A stretch of 64,000 nucleotides of DNA. It comes from Chitinophagales bacterium. Lineage in GTDB: Bacteria > Bacteroidota > Bacteroidia > Chitinophagales > JADJOU01. The notes under the pieces were generated by a model, which was given only the letters and a program-made list of their open reading frames with translations, had not been told where the DNA came from and did not search any database. Position numbers and translations under genes: made by a program. The stretch is taken from assembly GCA_016787225.1 (NCBI GenBank), contig JAEUUY010000022.1, positions 62,001-126,000 of the forward strand, given 5' to 3'. Numbering within the stretch: the first letter of the stretch is position 1; the number at the start of each line of letters is the position of its first letter. Below are positions 19,593 through 27,759 of this stretch, in pieces.

Positions 19593-22010
19593 ATGAAATT
19601 TTTAGAACAGCGAAAGATTCATTGGAAATGGATAGGAGGTTTTTTTCTAGCCATTATACTATTTTTTACCTTGCTCAATTTTGGATTGTTTGGAGAAATG
19701 CCATCCATTAAGGAATTGGAGAATCCAAAAAGCCACATGGCATCCGAGGTTTATGCTGCTGATGGCACTATGATAGGCAAGATATATACACACAATAGAG
19801 TTCCCTGCAATTTTAAAGAACTGCCGCCACATTTAGTCAATGCATTAATTGCCACTGAAGATTCTCGCTTTTATATACACTCAGGTATCGACCCAAAGGC
19901 CATTATGGGTGTGATAAAAGGCATGTTCACCACCGGCAATAGAGGCGGGGGAAGCACGATAACACAACAATTAGCTAAAAACTTATTCCCAAGAGGTAGG
20001 GTCAATGGTATTCAACTCGTATTTAGAAAATTTAAAGAGTGGATTATTGCCGTGAAGCTGGAGCGAAATTTCACGAAACATGAAATCATTTCTTCTTATT
20101 TCAACACTGTGGAGTTTAGTGATAATGCCTATGGTGTCAAAGCCGCAGCTAAGACATATTTTAATAAAAAAATCCAAGATATCACGGTAGATGAAGCTGC
20201 AATCCTGGTAGGTATGCTCAAGGCTACCTATACCTTTAATCCTCGTGTACATCCTGAGGCTTCTAAAGAAAGACGCAATGTAGTTTTGAGCAAGATGCAT
20301 GAATACGGATTTCTTACTGATAAAGATTATGAAAAGTATAAATCTAAGCCTATAAAACTGAATTTTAATAATGACTTCTATACTGATGATTTATCTCCAT
20401 ATTTCATAAGCTATTTGAAAAAATATCTCAAAAATTATTTTCAGCAACACCCCAAGAAAGATGGCAGTTCTTATGATATTTACAGCGATGGTCTCAAAAT
20501 TTACACTACGATAGATCTCAAAATGCAGAATTATGCAGAAGAAGCAGTGCAGGAGCATTTGAAATACTATCAAAAACTGATGTTTAGTCACTGGGCGGGC
20601 AGCAGTCCATGGTACAGTAGACCTTCGTTTTTCTTGCGCCATATAAAGAAAACACAGCGATACAAAGACCTCAAGGCTGCTGGTATGGAGGATGATTCTA
20701 TTTATGCAGAGCTTAAGAAGCCCATCAAAATGACGATTTGGACCTATGACAATCCAAATAAAGAAGTAGAAATGTCGCCATGGGACTCCGTGAAGTATTA
20801 TAACATGATATTGCAAGCTGGTTTTCTCGCGATTGACCCTGAAAATGGTTATGTCAAGGCTTGGGTAGGTGGCGCTAATTTTGACCATTTCAAATATGAT
20901 CACGTCAATCCGGGTACTAAAAGGCAAGTAGGCTCTATATTCAAGCCCTTCTTATATGCTGCTGCTGTGGACCAGAAAGGGTATTCACCCTGTCATAGAG
21001 TGCCTAATGCTCGCATCGTATTTCGTCCGGGAAATCCTAAATGGAAGTTGGCAGCGGCTTGGAGTCCTTCAAATTCTGGTGGTGGATATGGAGGTTCGCC
21101 TACATTGACTCAGGCTCTTTCAAAGTCGCTCAATACGGTGTCGGCTAGACTGATGTATGAAGTGGGACCTTACGAAGTGATTAAGTTATGCAGAAATTTA
21201 GGAATAGATACTAATACCAAATTGAAACCTTATCCTTCTATATGTCTCGGGACACCTGAAATATCCGTATTCGAAATGGTGGGAGCCTATACCGCATATG
21301 CCAATGAAGGTCTTTATAATAAACCAATTTTTATCACTCATATTGATGACATGAATGGCAACACCATTTATGAATCCTATCCGACATTTAAAGAGGCTTT
21401 TCGACCTGAAGTAGCCTACGTCATGCAGGAGATGATGAAAGGCGTGGTAGACCAAGGGACAGCCAAACGATTAAGAGGCACCTATGGATTGAAAGGGGAA
21501 ATATGCGGTAAAACAGGAACGACACAGAGCAATGCCGATGGTTGGTTTATAGGACTTACACCTAGATTGATAGCTGGTGTATGGGTGGGTTGCGACGATC
21601 GATTAGTGCGATTTAGAAGCACAGGATTGGGTCAGGGAGCCTCTATGGCTCTTCCTATTTGGGGTAAGTTTTTTGGTAAGTTAGCCAAGGACAAAGATTC
21701 CTCTTATAGAAAGCTATTAGACGCTAAGTTCGCAAAATTAGATTCTACGAAGCGAACGATCATTACAGACTGCAGTAAATATCAAGGCTGGGGTGCTGGT
21801 GCTGCTGGTCGTGCTGATTTGACTAAAATTGTAGAATCGGAAATCCCGTCGGATGTCATGGAAACAAAATATGATAATTTAGATGAAGATGATTTGGAAA
21901 ACAAAATGAATTCTGAAAAACCTGCACCATCACCGGTCAATAAATATGAGCCTTCTCCTGCTGCTATTGATGAGAAAAAAGCTCCCGCTAAAAAATTAGA
22001 AGTTAAATAG
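19593..22010 (+). CDS. mrcA: Penicillin-binding protein 1A (bifunctional transglycosylase/transpeptidase)
   Basis: The 805-aa class A PBP polymerises and cross-links peptidoglycan in the periplasm. It has a short cytoplasmic tail, one membrane anchor (about residues 16-32), a GT51 domain with ATEDSRFYIHSGID and GGSTITQQLAKNLF, then a transpeptidase domain with the catalytic S448-I-F-K (RQVGSIFKPF), the SKSLNT motif and K640-T-G (CGKTGTTQSNADG). The C-terminal tail is low-complexity and Lys/Pro/Ala-rich. A TATATTTG box at 19575 lies only 10 bp before the ATG, suggesting a very short leader. The gldC ATG follows the TAG stop with no gap. Confidence 0.95.
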   Translation: MKFLEQRKIHWKWIGGFFLAIILFFTLLNFGLFGEMPSIKELENPKSHMASEVYAADGTMIGKIYTHNRVPCNFKELPPHLVNALIATEDSRFYIHSGIDPKAIMGVIKGMFTTGNRGGGSTITQQLAKNLFPRGRVNGIQLVFRKFKEWIIAVKLERNFTKHEIISSYFNTVEFSDNAYGVKAAAKTYFNKKIQDITVDEAAILVGMLKATYTFNPRVHPEASKERRNVVLSKMHEYGFLTDKDYEKYKSKPIKLNFNNDFYTDDLSPYFISYLKKYLKNYFQQHPKKDGSSYDIYSDGLKIYTTIDLKMQNYAEEAVQEHLKYYQKLMFSHWAGSSPWYSRPSFFLRHIKKTQRYKDLKAAGMEDDSIYAELKKPIKMTIWTYDNPNKEVEMSPWDSVKYYNMILQAGFLAIDPENGYVKAWVGGANFDHFKYDHVNPGTKRQVGSIFKPFLYAAAVDQKGYSPCHRVPNARIVFRPGNPKWKLAAAWSPSNSGGGYGGSPTLTQALSKSLNTVSARLMYEVGPYEVIKLCRNLGIDTNTKLKPYPSICLGTPEISVFEMVGAYTAYANEGLYNKPIFITHIDDMNGNTIYESYPTFKEAFRPEVAYVMQEMMKGVVDQGTAKRLRGTYGLKGEICGKTGTTQSNADGWFIGLTPRLIAGVWVGCDDRLVRFRSTGLGQGASMALPIWGKFFGKLAKDKDSSYRKLLDAKFAKLDSTKRTIITDCSKYQGWGAGAAGRADLTKIVESEIPSDVMETKYDNLDEDDLENKMNSEKPAPSPVNKYEPSPAAIDEKKAPAKKLEVK

Positions 22011-22349
22011 ATGAATTATTCAGAAATAAGTATAAAGGTAGGATTGAATGATGATAAAATCCCTACGGACATCAAATGGAAAGCCACGGATAGCGAAGTG
22101 AATCAATTAACAGACGCTAAAGCTTTTGGGCTCAATATTTGGGATCCCGTAGCCTCTCAATCACTTAATTTAACGCTATGGACAGAAGATATGCAGACCC
22201 ATGAAATGCATTCTTTCTTTTTCCAATCTTTGCTCCAGCAAGTAGAAAATTATTGCAAAGCAACAGGCAATCCATTCGCAAAAGAAGATATGCTTAAATT
22301 TGTTCAGGATTTATCGAAAAAAACCTCGGACTGGGAGAATACAAAATAA
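22011..22349 (+). CDS. gldC: Gliding motility protein GldC
   Basis: The 112-aa protein matches GldC throughout: ISIKVGLNDDKIPTDIKWKATDS, LNIWDPVASQSLNLTLWTEDM and the C-terminal helix KFVQDLSKKTSDWENTK. In Bacteroidota GldC is a small cytoplasmic protein tied to gliding motility genes; its exact role is not settled. It begins immediately after the PBP1A stop, so the two are surely co-transcribed. Together with the T9SS C-terminal domains elsewhere in the window it marks a gliding/T9SS lineage. Confidence 0.92.
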   Translation: MNYSEISIKVGLNDDKIPTDIKWKATDSEVNQLTDAKAFGLNIWDPVASQSLNLTLWTEDMQTHEMHSFFFQSLLQQVENYCKATGNPFAKEDMLKFVQDLSKKTSDWENTK

Positions 22350-22391
22350 GTTGCGAGCTACTAGTTACTAGTTATAAGTTGCTAGTTAATG
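22350..22391. repeat. Degenerate heptamer array directly after the gldC stop
   Basis: Six 7-bp units (GTTGCGA, GCTACTA, GTTACTA, GTTATAA, GTTGCTA, GTTAATG) begin at the base following the TAA of gldC. The consensus GTTRCTA is shared with the array after the DUF4197 gene at 48.8 kb. Confidence 0.8.
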
Positions 22392-22430
22392 GTATGAATT
22401 CCATATCTATAATATTTTTACATTTCACTT

Positions 22431-23966
22431 TTGAATAAACTGACTAGATTTTTTAAGACAAAAAACAAGGGTGAGATTACTCTCATGTTGGCTATAGTGG
22501 TATTCGCCGCAGTATCTATTTTTTATGCAAATAAGATAGCCGAGAGAATAAAAATGCAAGAGCAAGCTCAGGTGATTTTGTGGGCTAAGGCGATAGAGGA
22601 AAAAGCCAAAATTTTAAAACTATCCAACGAAATCTTTTTAAAACTAGCAGAAGAGGAAAGAAAAAAGGTGGAAATTACCTCTAGGGCGACTCAGCTACTC
22701 GCTAATGAAAATCACAATGAAAATACAACATCACTTTTTCTAAGTATTGTTACCCTCAATAATCAGATTCCATTGATTCAAACAGATGAAAACTTGGTCA
22801 TTACGGATTTTAAAAATATAGATAAAAATGTCCAAAAGGGAATTGTATTAGATAAAGCTAAGTATCCTGATTTCTTTAAATATAAGCCCATAGAAGTCGT
22901 ATTCTCCGATAAAAAAAACTATATTTTCTACAAAGAATCTATAATCTATCAAAATATATCGACGGTGATCGATAAATCTAGTGATCAGTTTATCAGTGAA
23001 ATCACTAACAATGCTTCCTTGTTGCCCATTGTCTTATTAGATAAAAATAGAAAGCTAATTCAGTCAAGTAATATTCCAGAAGAAATCAAGGCAAATAGTC
23101 AGAAATTTAAAGATTACTTGGAAGAGCTAACCAATTCTCATGAACCTATAATTCTGGATATAGAGCCAGGCAATACAAAATTCCTCTATTATCAAAGTTC
23201 GAACCTGGCGTCTTTTGTTCAATGGTTTCCTGTAGTCTTATATTCTGTCTTAGCAGCTATTTTATTTTTGGCATTTGCTGCTATACGCAATGTCAGAAGG
23301 TATGAAAAAAACCAAATATGGGTGGGCATGTCGAAAGAAACGGCACATCAGCTAGGCACGCCTATATCCTCTCTAAGTGCTTGGCTAGAGGTACTCAATG
23401 AGAACGAAGCTCTACCACTGACACAGCGAAATGTAGTCATTGAAATGAAAAAGGATGTCAGCCGACTATCGTTAATAGCAGACAGATTTTCTAAGATAGG
23501 TTCCAAGCCCAAGCTAGATAGAATCAATCTCCACGAAATACTGACCACTTGTTTTGAATACCTCAAAAAGCGTGGGTCAAAGAAAGTGCACTTTCAGTTA
23601 AAAGATATTCCGCCTGATTTGTTTGTAGAAATTAATAAAGAACTTTTCGAATGGGTCATAGAAAATTTAGTAAAGAATGCCTTCGACTCCATTCATCATG
23701 AGGGCGAAATAGCTATTGAAACAAAACTAGAAAAAACTCAAGTCTGTATTGATGTAATCGATACCGGCAAGGGAATAGCACCCCAGGATATTGAAAAAAT
23801 CTTTGAACCTGGATTTACGACTAAAAAACGAGGCTGGGGATTGGGTCTATCGCTCTGTAAGCGTATTATCGAAGAGTATTTTAATGGCAAAATCTATGTT
23901 CTTAGTTCGAGATTAAATCATGGGACAGTGATTAGGGTAGAGTTGCCTAGGAAAGCTAAAAAATAA
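22431..23966 (+). CDS. Membrane sensor histidine kinase
   Basis: The 511-aa protein has an N-terminal membrane segment (about 17-35), a periplasmic domain of about 220 residues, a second membrane segment (about 263-285) and a cytoplasmic kinase. The H-box is SKETAHQLGTPISSLSAWLE, the N-box ENLVKNAFDSI, followed by DTGKGIAPQDIEKIFEPGFTTKKRGWGLGLSLCKRI. The HQLGTP form of the H-box is typical of a Bacteroidota histidine kinase branch. No response regulator gene is adjacent, so it is an orphan in this window. Translation appears to start at TTG (22431). Confidence 0.88.
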   Translation: MNKLTRFFKTKNKGEITLMLAIVVFAAVSIFYANKIAERIKMQEQAQVILWAKAIEEKAKILKLSNEIFLKLAEEERKKVEITSRATQLLANENHNENTTSLFLSIVTLNNQIPLIQTDENLVITDFKNIDKNVQKGIVLDKAKYPDFFKYKPIEVVFSDKKNYIFYKESIIYQNISTVIDKSSDQFISEITNNASLLPIVLLDKNRKLIQSSNIPEEIKANSQKFKDYLEELTNSHEPIILDIEPGNTKFLYYQSSNLASFVQWFPVVLYSVLAAILFLAFAAIRNVRRYEKNQIWVGMSKETAHQLGTPISSLSAWLEVLNENEALPLTQRNVVIEMKKDVSRLSLIADRFSKIGSKPKLDRINLHEILTTCFEYLKKRGSKKVHFQLKDIPPDLFVEINKELFEWVIENLVKNAFDSIHHEGEIAIETKLEKTQVCIDVIDTGKGIAPQDIEKIFEPGFTTKKRGWGLGLSLCKRIIEEYFNGKIYVLSSRLNHGTVIRVELPRKAKK

Positions 23967-24029
23967 TTTCAGCTATTTAATTTCCATTTCCTTACTTTTG
24001 CAGTCCCTTAAACGGAAGATATAGATTTT

Positions 24030-24114
24030 GCGGGTGTGGCGAAATTGGTAGACGTACCAGACTTAGGATCTGGCGCCGCGAGGCATGGGGGTTCGAGTCC
24101 CTCCACCCGCACCA
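24030..24114 (+). tRNA. tRNA-Leu (anticodon TAG)
   Basis: The acceptor stem GCGGGTG pairs with CACCCGC and is followed by an encoded ACCA (discriminator A plus CCA). The anticodon stem CCAGA/TCTGG encloses the loop CTTAGGA with anticodon TAG at 24064-24066. The long variable arm and the GGTTCGAGTCC T-arm fit a class II tRNA-Leu of 85 nt reading CUA and probably other CUN codons. Confidence 0.97.
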
Positions 24115-24123
24115 AAACTATTT

Positions 24124-24148
24124 AGAGACGTAGCCCAGCTACGTCTCT
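24124..24148 (+). terminator. Perfect 11-bp hairpin after tRNA-Leu
   Basis: AGAGACGTAGC and GCTACGTCTCT are exact reverse complements around a CCA loop, starting 9 bp after the tRNA and followed by a T/A-rich run. It could terminate the tRNA transcript. The AGAGACG arm is shared with the palindrome inside ligA, so it may belong to a dispersed palindromic repeat family. Confidence 0.65.
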
Positions 24149-24177
24149 TTAATTTTAGAGAATATAATATCAAAATT

Positions 24178-25599
24178 ATGAACGTAACACGAGAAACAAA
24201 GGCAGCTCAAAACGATATACTCAAAATCGAATTGACGAAAGAGGATTATCTGGACGGCTTTGAGAAAAAATTAAAGAAATACTCCAAAGAAGCCAATATC
24301 AAAGGATTTCGTAAAGGTGCAGCTCCGGCTGGAATGATTCGCAAAATGTATGGGGAGTCCATTCTAGCGGATGAGTTAAATCATTTAGCAGATACAGCAC
24401 TTCAGAATTTTATCAAAGAAAACAATATTCGATTGCTAGGCAGACCTATGTTAGCTGAAAATCAAGAGACATTAGACATCAAACCTAATGAGGATAAGTC
24501 TTATGTTTTAAATTTTGAAATCGGATTTGAGCCGAGTTATACGATCGCATTAGATGGTTCTTTTTCGAAATATGAAATCAATGTCACCAAAGAGATGGTG
24601 GACAAGGAGATTGAAAATGTCATGAAGCATTTCACAAAGTTGGAAGACAGCGCTGATCCAATAGCTGATGGCGATACTATTTATTTCAACTTTGATAATG
24701 GAGCTGATATAAAAGGCGAATCTTTTTGCTCTACGGATGAATTGACCGAAATGGGTCTTAAATCTTTCGTTACTAAGAAAATGGGAGATAAGATAGATGG
24801 ACTGGCTATGGAGCTGTTCAATAATGAAAAATTGGATGTAAAGCGATATATACTTCATATACAGGAGGCATCGGAAGAAGTAGAGGCGCAAGTAGCCAAG
24901 TCTATGACGTTTGAAATAACCAATGTGAAGAAGCGTGTCACTCCGGAGACCCTAACTCCAGAGCAGATAGCCCAGGTGACTAGAGATGAGTCTAAAACTA
25001 CCATGGAAGACTTGAAACAGAGCCTAGAAGAGGATATCAAAAAGCAATACGACGAGCTTTCAAAAAATTTCTTGAGAAACGATGTCTATGAATATGCTTT
25101 GGAAAATACGAAAATGGAACTTCCTGTAGCTTTTTTAAAAAAATGGATAGCTTCTGAGGAAGAGAATAAAATGAGTCTGGAGGTCGTAGAGAAAGAATTT
25201 GCGAATATTGAAAAGTCTATAAAGTGGGATTTAATTTCGGCAAAGTTCGCTATAGAAAATTCTGTAAAGGTAGAAATAGAGGAAATCAAAAATGAATATA
25301 AAGCACGTTATGTGCAGTATTTCTTGCAGTCTGGCTATAATCCACCTGCGGAGCAGTTAGACAAATTCGCAGATGAGGCCATGAAAGACCAGAAGAATGT
25401 TCGCAAAACCTATGAGCAGCTGCTCGACACAAAAGTGCTAGATGGCATGAGTGCTCAGGTTAAAACAAAGTCTGTAATATTTACTGAAGAAGAGTTTATA
25501 GCAGAGAGTAAGAAGCGTAATGAAAAGCGCAATGCCAATAATCCTGCACATGGAGAAGAAGGTCATGTTCACGACGAAAATTGTGCGCATAATCATTAG
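24178..25599 (+). CDS. tig: Trigger factor (ribosome-associated chaperone)
   Basis: The 473-aa protein binds ribosomes and shields nascent chains. The N-terminal ribosome-binding domain holds the signature region IKGFRKGAAPAGMIRKMYG (canonical GFRxGKxP, with Gly-Ala replacing Gly-Lys). The PPIase-like middle domain is weakly conserved, as in other Bacteroidota, and a long helical C-terminal chaperone domain follows. The end is His/acid-rich (HGEEGHVHDENCAHNH), a possible metal-binding tail. The ATG at 24178 is used; an in-frame ATG at 24085 lies inside the tRNA and is an artefact. The clpP and clpX genes follow, the usual order. Confidence 0.94.
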   Translation: MNVTRETKAAQNDILKIELTKEDYLDGFEKKLKKYSKEANIKGFRKGAAPAGMIRKMYGESILADELNHLADTALQNFIKENNIRLLGRPMLAENQETLDIKPNEDKSYVLNFEIGFEPSYTIALDGSFSKYEINVTKEMVDKEIENVMKHFTKLEDSADPIADGDTIYFNFDNGADIKGESFCSTDELTEMGLKSFVTKKMGDKIDGLAMELFNNEKLDVKRYILHIQEASEEVEAQVAKSMTFEITNVKKRVTPETLTPEQIAQVTRDESKTTMEDLKQSLEEDIKKQYDELSKNFLRNDVYEYALENTKMELPVAFLKKWIASEEENKMSLEVVEKEFANIEKSIKWDLISAKFAIENSVKVEIEEIKNEYKARYVQYFLQSGYNPPAEQLDKFADEAMKDQKNVRKTYEQLLDTKVLDGMSAQVKTKSVIFTEEEFIAESKKRNEKRNANNPAHGEEGHVHDENCAHNH

Positions 25600-25608
25600 T
25601 CTCTGATT

Positions 25609-25646
25609 AGCTTTTAGATTATTTTAATCTACTAAAGGCTTTTTTC
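25609..25646 (+). terminator. Intrinsic terminator after tig
   Basis: AGCTTTTAGATTA and TAATCTACTAAAGGCT form an imperfect stem followed immediately by a run of T. It separates tig from clpP. Confidence 0.6.
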
Positions 25647-25703
25647 TTGTAAATTTGTTTATCAATTTATAAACGTGTGAGCTAAATAGTTCGTAAAGGA
25701 ATT

Positions 25704-25731
25704 ATTATTCACTATTAATTATTAATTAACT
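25704..25731. repeat. Degenerate heptamer array upstream of clpP
   Basis: Four 7-bp units (ATTATTC, ACTATTA, ATTATTA, ATTAACT) end 2 bp before the clpP ATG. The ATTNTTA consensus is shared with the array at the start of the TonB receptor gene. Confidence 0.55.
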
Positions 25732-25733
25732 CG

Positions 25734-26420
25734 ATGGATCACTTAGGAAATGAATTTGTAAAATACGCAACTAAACATCATAGATTGAATGACAAGCTAG
25801 TCAATGATTTTATTTGGATGCACGGTCAGCCTTCATCCTATCTTACCCCCAATATTATAGAAGAACGCCGAATGAATGCAGTCGCTATGGACGTATTTTC
25901 GCGTCTTATGATGGATAGAATCATATTTCTCGGTGTTCCTATTTACGATGATGTGGCGAATATTATCCAAGCACAATTGCTTTTCTTAGAATCCACAGAT
26001 GCTAAGAGTGATATTCAGATTTATATCAATAGCCCTGGTGGCTCCGTTTATGCAGGACTAGGCATGTATGATACTATGCAATATATCAATCCTGATGTAG
26101 CTACTATTTGCACGGGCTTGGCGGCTTCTATGGCTGCGGTGCTCATGTGTGCTGGTAAGAAAGGTAAGCGCACAGCACTTCCTCATGCCAGAGTGATGAT
26201 ACATCAGCCGCTCGGAGGTGCTGGTGGTATGGCAAGTGATATTGAGAATACGGTGATTGAAATGAATAAACTGAAAAATGAACTCTATACTATTATAGGA
26301 AATCATTCAGGGCAAACAGTTGACAAGATAGCTGCAGACAGTGATCGAGACTATTGGATGACGGCGCATGAAGCGAAAGCCTATGGTATGATAGATGAAG
26401 TCTTGGAGCGCAAAAAATAA
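25734..26420 (+). CDS. clpP: ATP-dependent Clp protease proteolytic subunit
   Basis: The 228-aa serine peptidase forms the ClpP barrel that works with ClpX, encoded next. Catalytic residues are visible: Ser132 in GLAASMAAVLM (usually GQAASMGA), His157 in VMIHQPLGGAGG, and an aspartate in the SDRDYWMTAHEA region. INSPGGSVYAGLGMYDTMQY is the standard substrate-binding segment. The N-terminal 30 residues are longer than in E. coli ClpP, which is common for Bacteroidota and may be a propeptide. An 81-bp gap with an AT heptamer array separates it from clpX. Confidence 0.96.
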   Translation: MDHLGNEFVKYATKHHRLNDKLVNDFIWMHGQPSSYLTPNIIEERRMNAVAMDVFSRLMMDRIIFLGVPIYDDVANIIQAQLLFLESTDAKSDIQIYINSPGGSVYAGLGMYDTMQYINPDVATICTGLAASMAAVLMCAGKKGKRTALPHARVMIHQPLGGAGGMASDIENTVIEMNKLKNELYTIIGNHSGQTVDKIAADSDRDYWMTAHEAKAYGMIDEVLERKK

Positions 26421-26467
26421 AGTTATATAAATGGAAAGAATAAAAAGTTATTACTATCTGCTTTATC

Positions 26468-26492
26468 CAAAATTTAAAATTAAGAATTAAAA
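26468..26492. repeat. Degenerate AT heptamer array upstream of clpX
   Basis: Read on the minus strand, units ATTCTTA, ATTTTAA and ATTTTGG follow each other. TTAAGAATTAAAA is shared with the reverse complement of the array at the TonB receptor start. Confidence 0.4.
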
Positions 26493-26501
26493 AATATTAG
26501 G

Positions 26502-27746
26502 TTGGCTAAGAAAAAAGCATCTGAGTATTGTAGTTTTTGTGGAAATCCTAGCAATAAGGTTTCATTCCTTATTAATGGATTAGAGGCACAAATCTGTGAT
26601 AATTGTGCTGTAATGGCAGCTAAAATTGTGGAAGATACACGTCGAGAAGAAAATTCTTCGAAGTCTAGCTCTCCTACTGAATTTAGTTTTGACAAAAAGC
26701 CAAGTGATATTGTAGCTTATCTGAATGAATACATCATAGGTCAGGATTTTGCTAAGAAGGTAATCTCAGTGGCTATCTACAATCATTATAAACGTATTGC
26801 CAAACCAAATAATACAGAAGATGTAGAGATTGAAAAATCTAATATTTTACTAGTAGGCAATACCGGTACAGGAAAGACCTTGTTAGCTAAAACAGTCGCA
26901 AAACTATTAAATGTTCCTTTCGCCATTGCGGACGCTACAGCCTTTACCCAGAGTGGATATGTAGGTGAAGATATTGAGAGTGTCATTACGAGATTATTAC
27001 AGAATTGTAATTATAATATTGATTCCGCTCAGAAGGGAATTGTCTTTATTGATGAGATTGATAAGATAGCTCGTAAGGGAGAGAATCCTTCCATAACGAG
27101 AGATGTAGCAGGCGAGGGTGTTCAGCAGGGGTTATTGAAATTATTAGAAGGTTCTGAGATTTTAGTGCCACCGCAGGGTGGTAGAAAACACCCTGAGCAA
27201 CCTATGATAAAAGTAGATACTAAAAATATTTTATTTATCTGTGGAGGTGCTTTTGAAGGACTGGAGCGAATTATAGCGCAGCGAGTAAATAAGTCTTCGG
27301 TCGGTTTTAAAAAAACCAAAGAAATAGAGAGTGAAATTCAAAAAGAAAATTTACTCAAACAGGTGAATGCCCTTGACATTAAAAAATTTGGCATCATACC
27401 TGAACTATTAGGTAGACTGCCTGTGGTGGTTCACCTCAATCCATTGGATAGAAAAGCACTGCAAAAGATATTGTTAGAGCCCAAAAATTCATTGATTAAA
27501 CAGTATATTGCTCTCTTAAAACTCGATGGCAAAAAGTTGGAGTTTAGTCAAGAGGCATTGGAGTTTATCCTTGATAGAGCTATGGAATACGAACTCGGTG
27601 CACGAGGCTTGCGTTCAATATGTGAAGCTATTATGACCGACGTGATGTATGATAGCCCGAATAGCAATCTAGAAAAAATTGTAGTGACCAAGGAAATGGC
27701 AGAACGCAATTTTAACCAAAATAGTGGTTATCAAGAAGCGGGCTGA
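26502..27746 (+). CDS. clpX: ATP-dependent Clp protease ATP-binding subunit ClpX
   Basis: The 414-aa AAA+ unfoldase delivers substrates to ClpP. A C4 zinc-binding domain (Cys10, Cys13, Cys32, Cys35) is followed by Walker A GNTGTGKT (119-126), Walker B IVFIDEIDKIA, the pore loop GYVGEDIES, and the ClpP-contact region ICGGAFEGLERII where an IGF-like loop is expected. The C-terminal small domain has ELGARGLRSICEAIM. The start is TTG at 26502, which gives the normal N-terminus; there is no ATG nearby. Its 3' end overlaps the convergent M3 peptidase gene by 16 bp inside a hairpin. Confidence 0.96.
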   Translation: MAKKKASEYCSFCGNPSNKVSFLINGLEAQICDNCAVMAAKIVEDTRREENSSKSSSPTEFSFDKKPSDIVAYLNEYIIGQDFAKKVISVAIYNHYKRIAKPNNTEDVEIEKSNILLVGNTGTGKTLLAKTVAKLLNVPFAIADATAFTQSGYVGEDIESVITRLLQNCNYNIDSAQKGIVFIDEIDKIARKGENPSITRDVAGEGVQQGLLKLLEGSEILVPPQGGRKHPEQPMIKVDTKNILFICGGAFEGLERIIAQRVNKSSVGFKKTKEIESEIQKENLLKQVNALDIKKFGIIPELLGRLPVVVHLNPLDRKALQKILLEPKNSLIKQYIALLKLDGKKLEFSQEALEFILDRAMEYELGARGLRSICEAIMTDVMYDSPNSNLEKIVVTKEMAERNFNQNSGYQEAG

Positions 27747-27759
27747 GCTGCTTGATAAC
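27727..27759. terminator. Hairpin carrying both stop codons of convergent clpX and M3 peptidase genes
   Basis: A 13-bp inverted repeat (left arm GTTATCAAGAAGC, one mismatch to the right arm) encloses a 7-nt loop. The clpX TGA (27744-27746) lies in the loop and the minus-strand TGA (27733-27731) in the arm. It is a likely bidirectional terminator although no T-run follows on either strand. Confidence 0.65.

Noticed and set aside
20391-20927. 178-aa minus-strand ORF within the PBP1A gene
   Set aside because: It lies wholly opposite a well-conserved coding region and has no recognisable motif.
24085-24177. In-frame extension of trigger factor reading MGVRVPPPAPK from inside tRNA-Leu
   Set aside because: This peptide is the translation of the tRNA T-arm/acceptor end and is a well-known false gene start; the conserved N-terminus begins at 24178.
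24030-24178. Integration (att) site of a mobile element at tRNA-Leu
   Set aside because: No integrase and no duplicated tRNA 3' end were seen; downstream genes are the core set tig-clpP-clpX.
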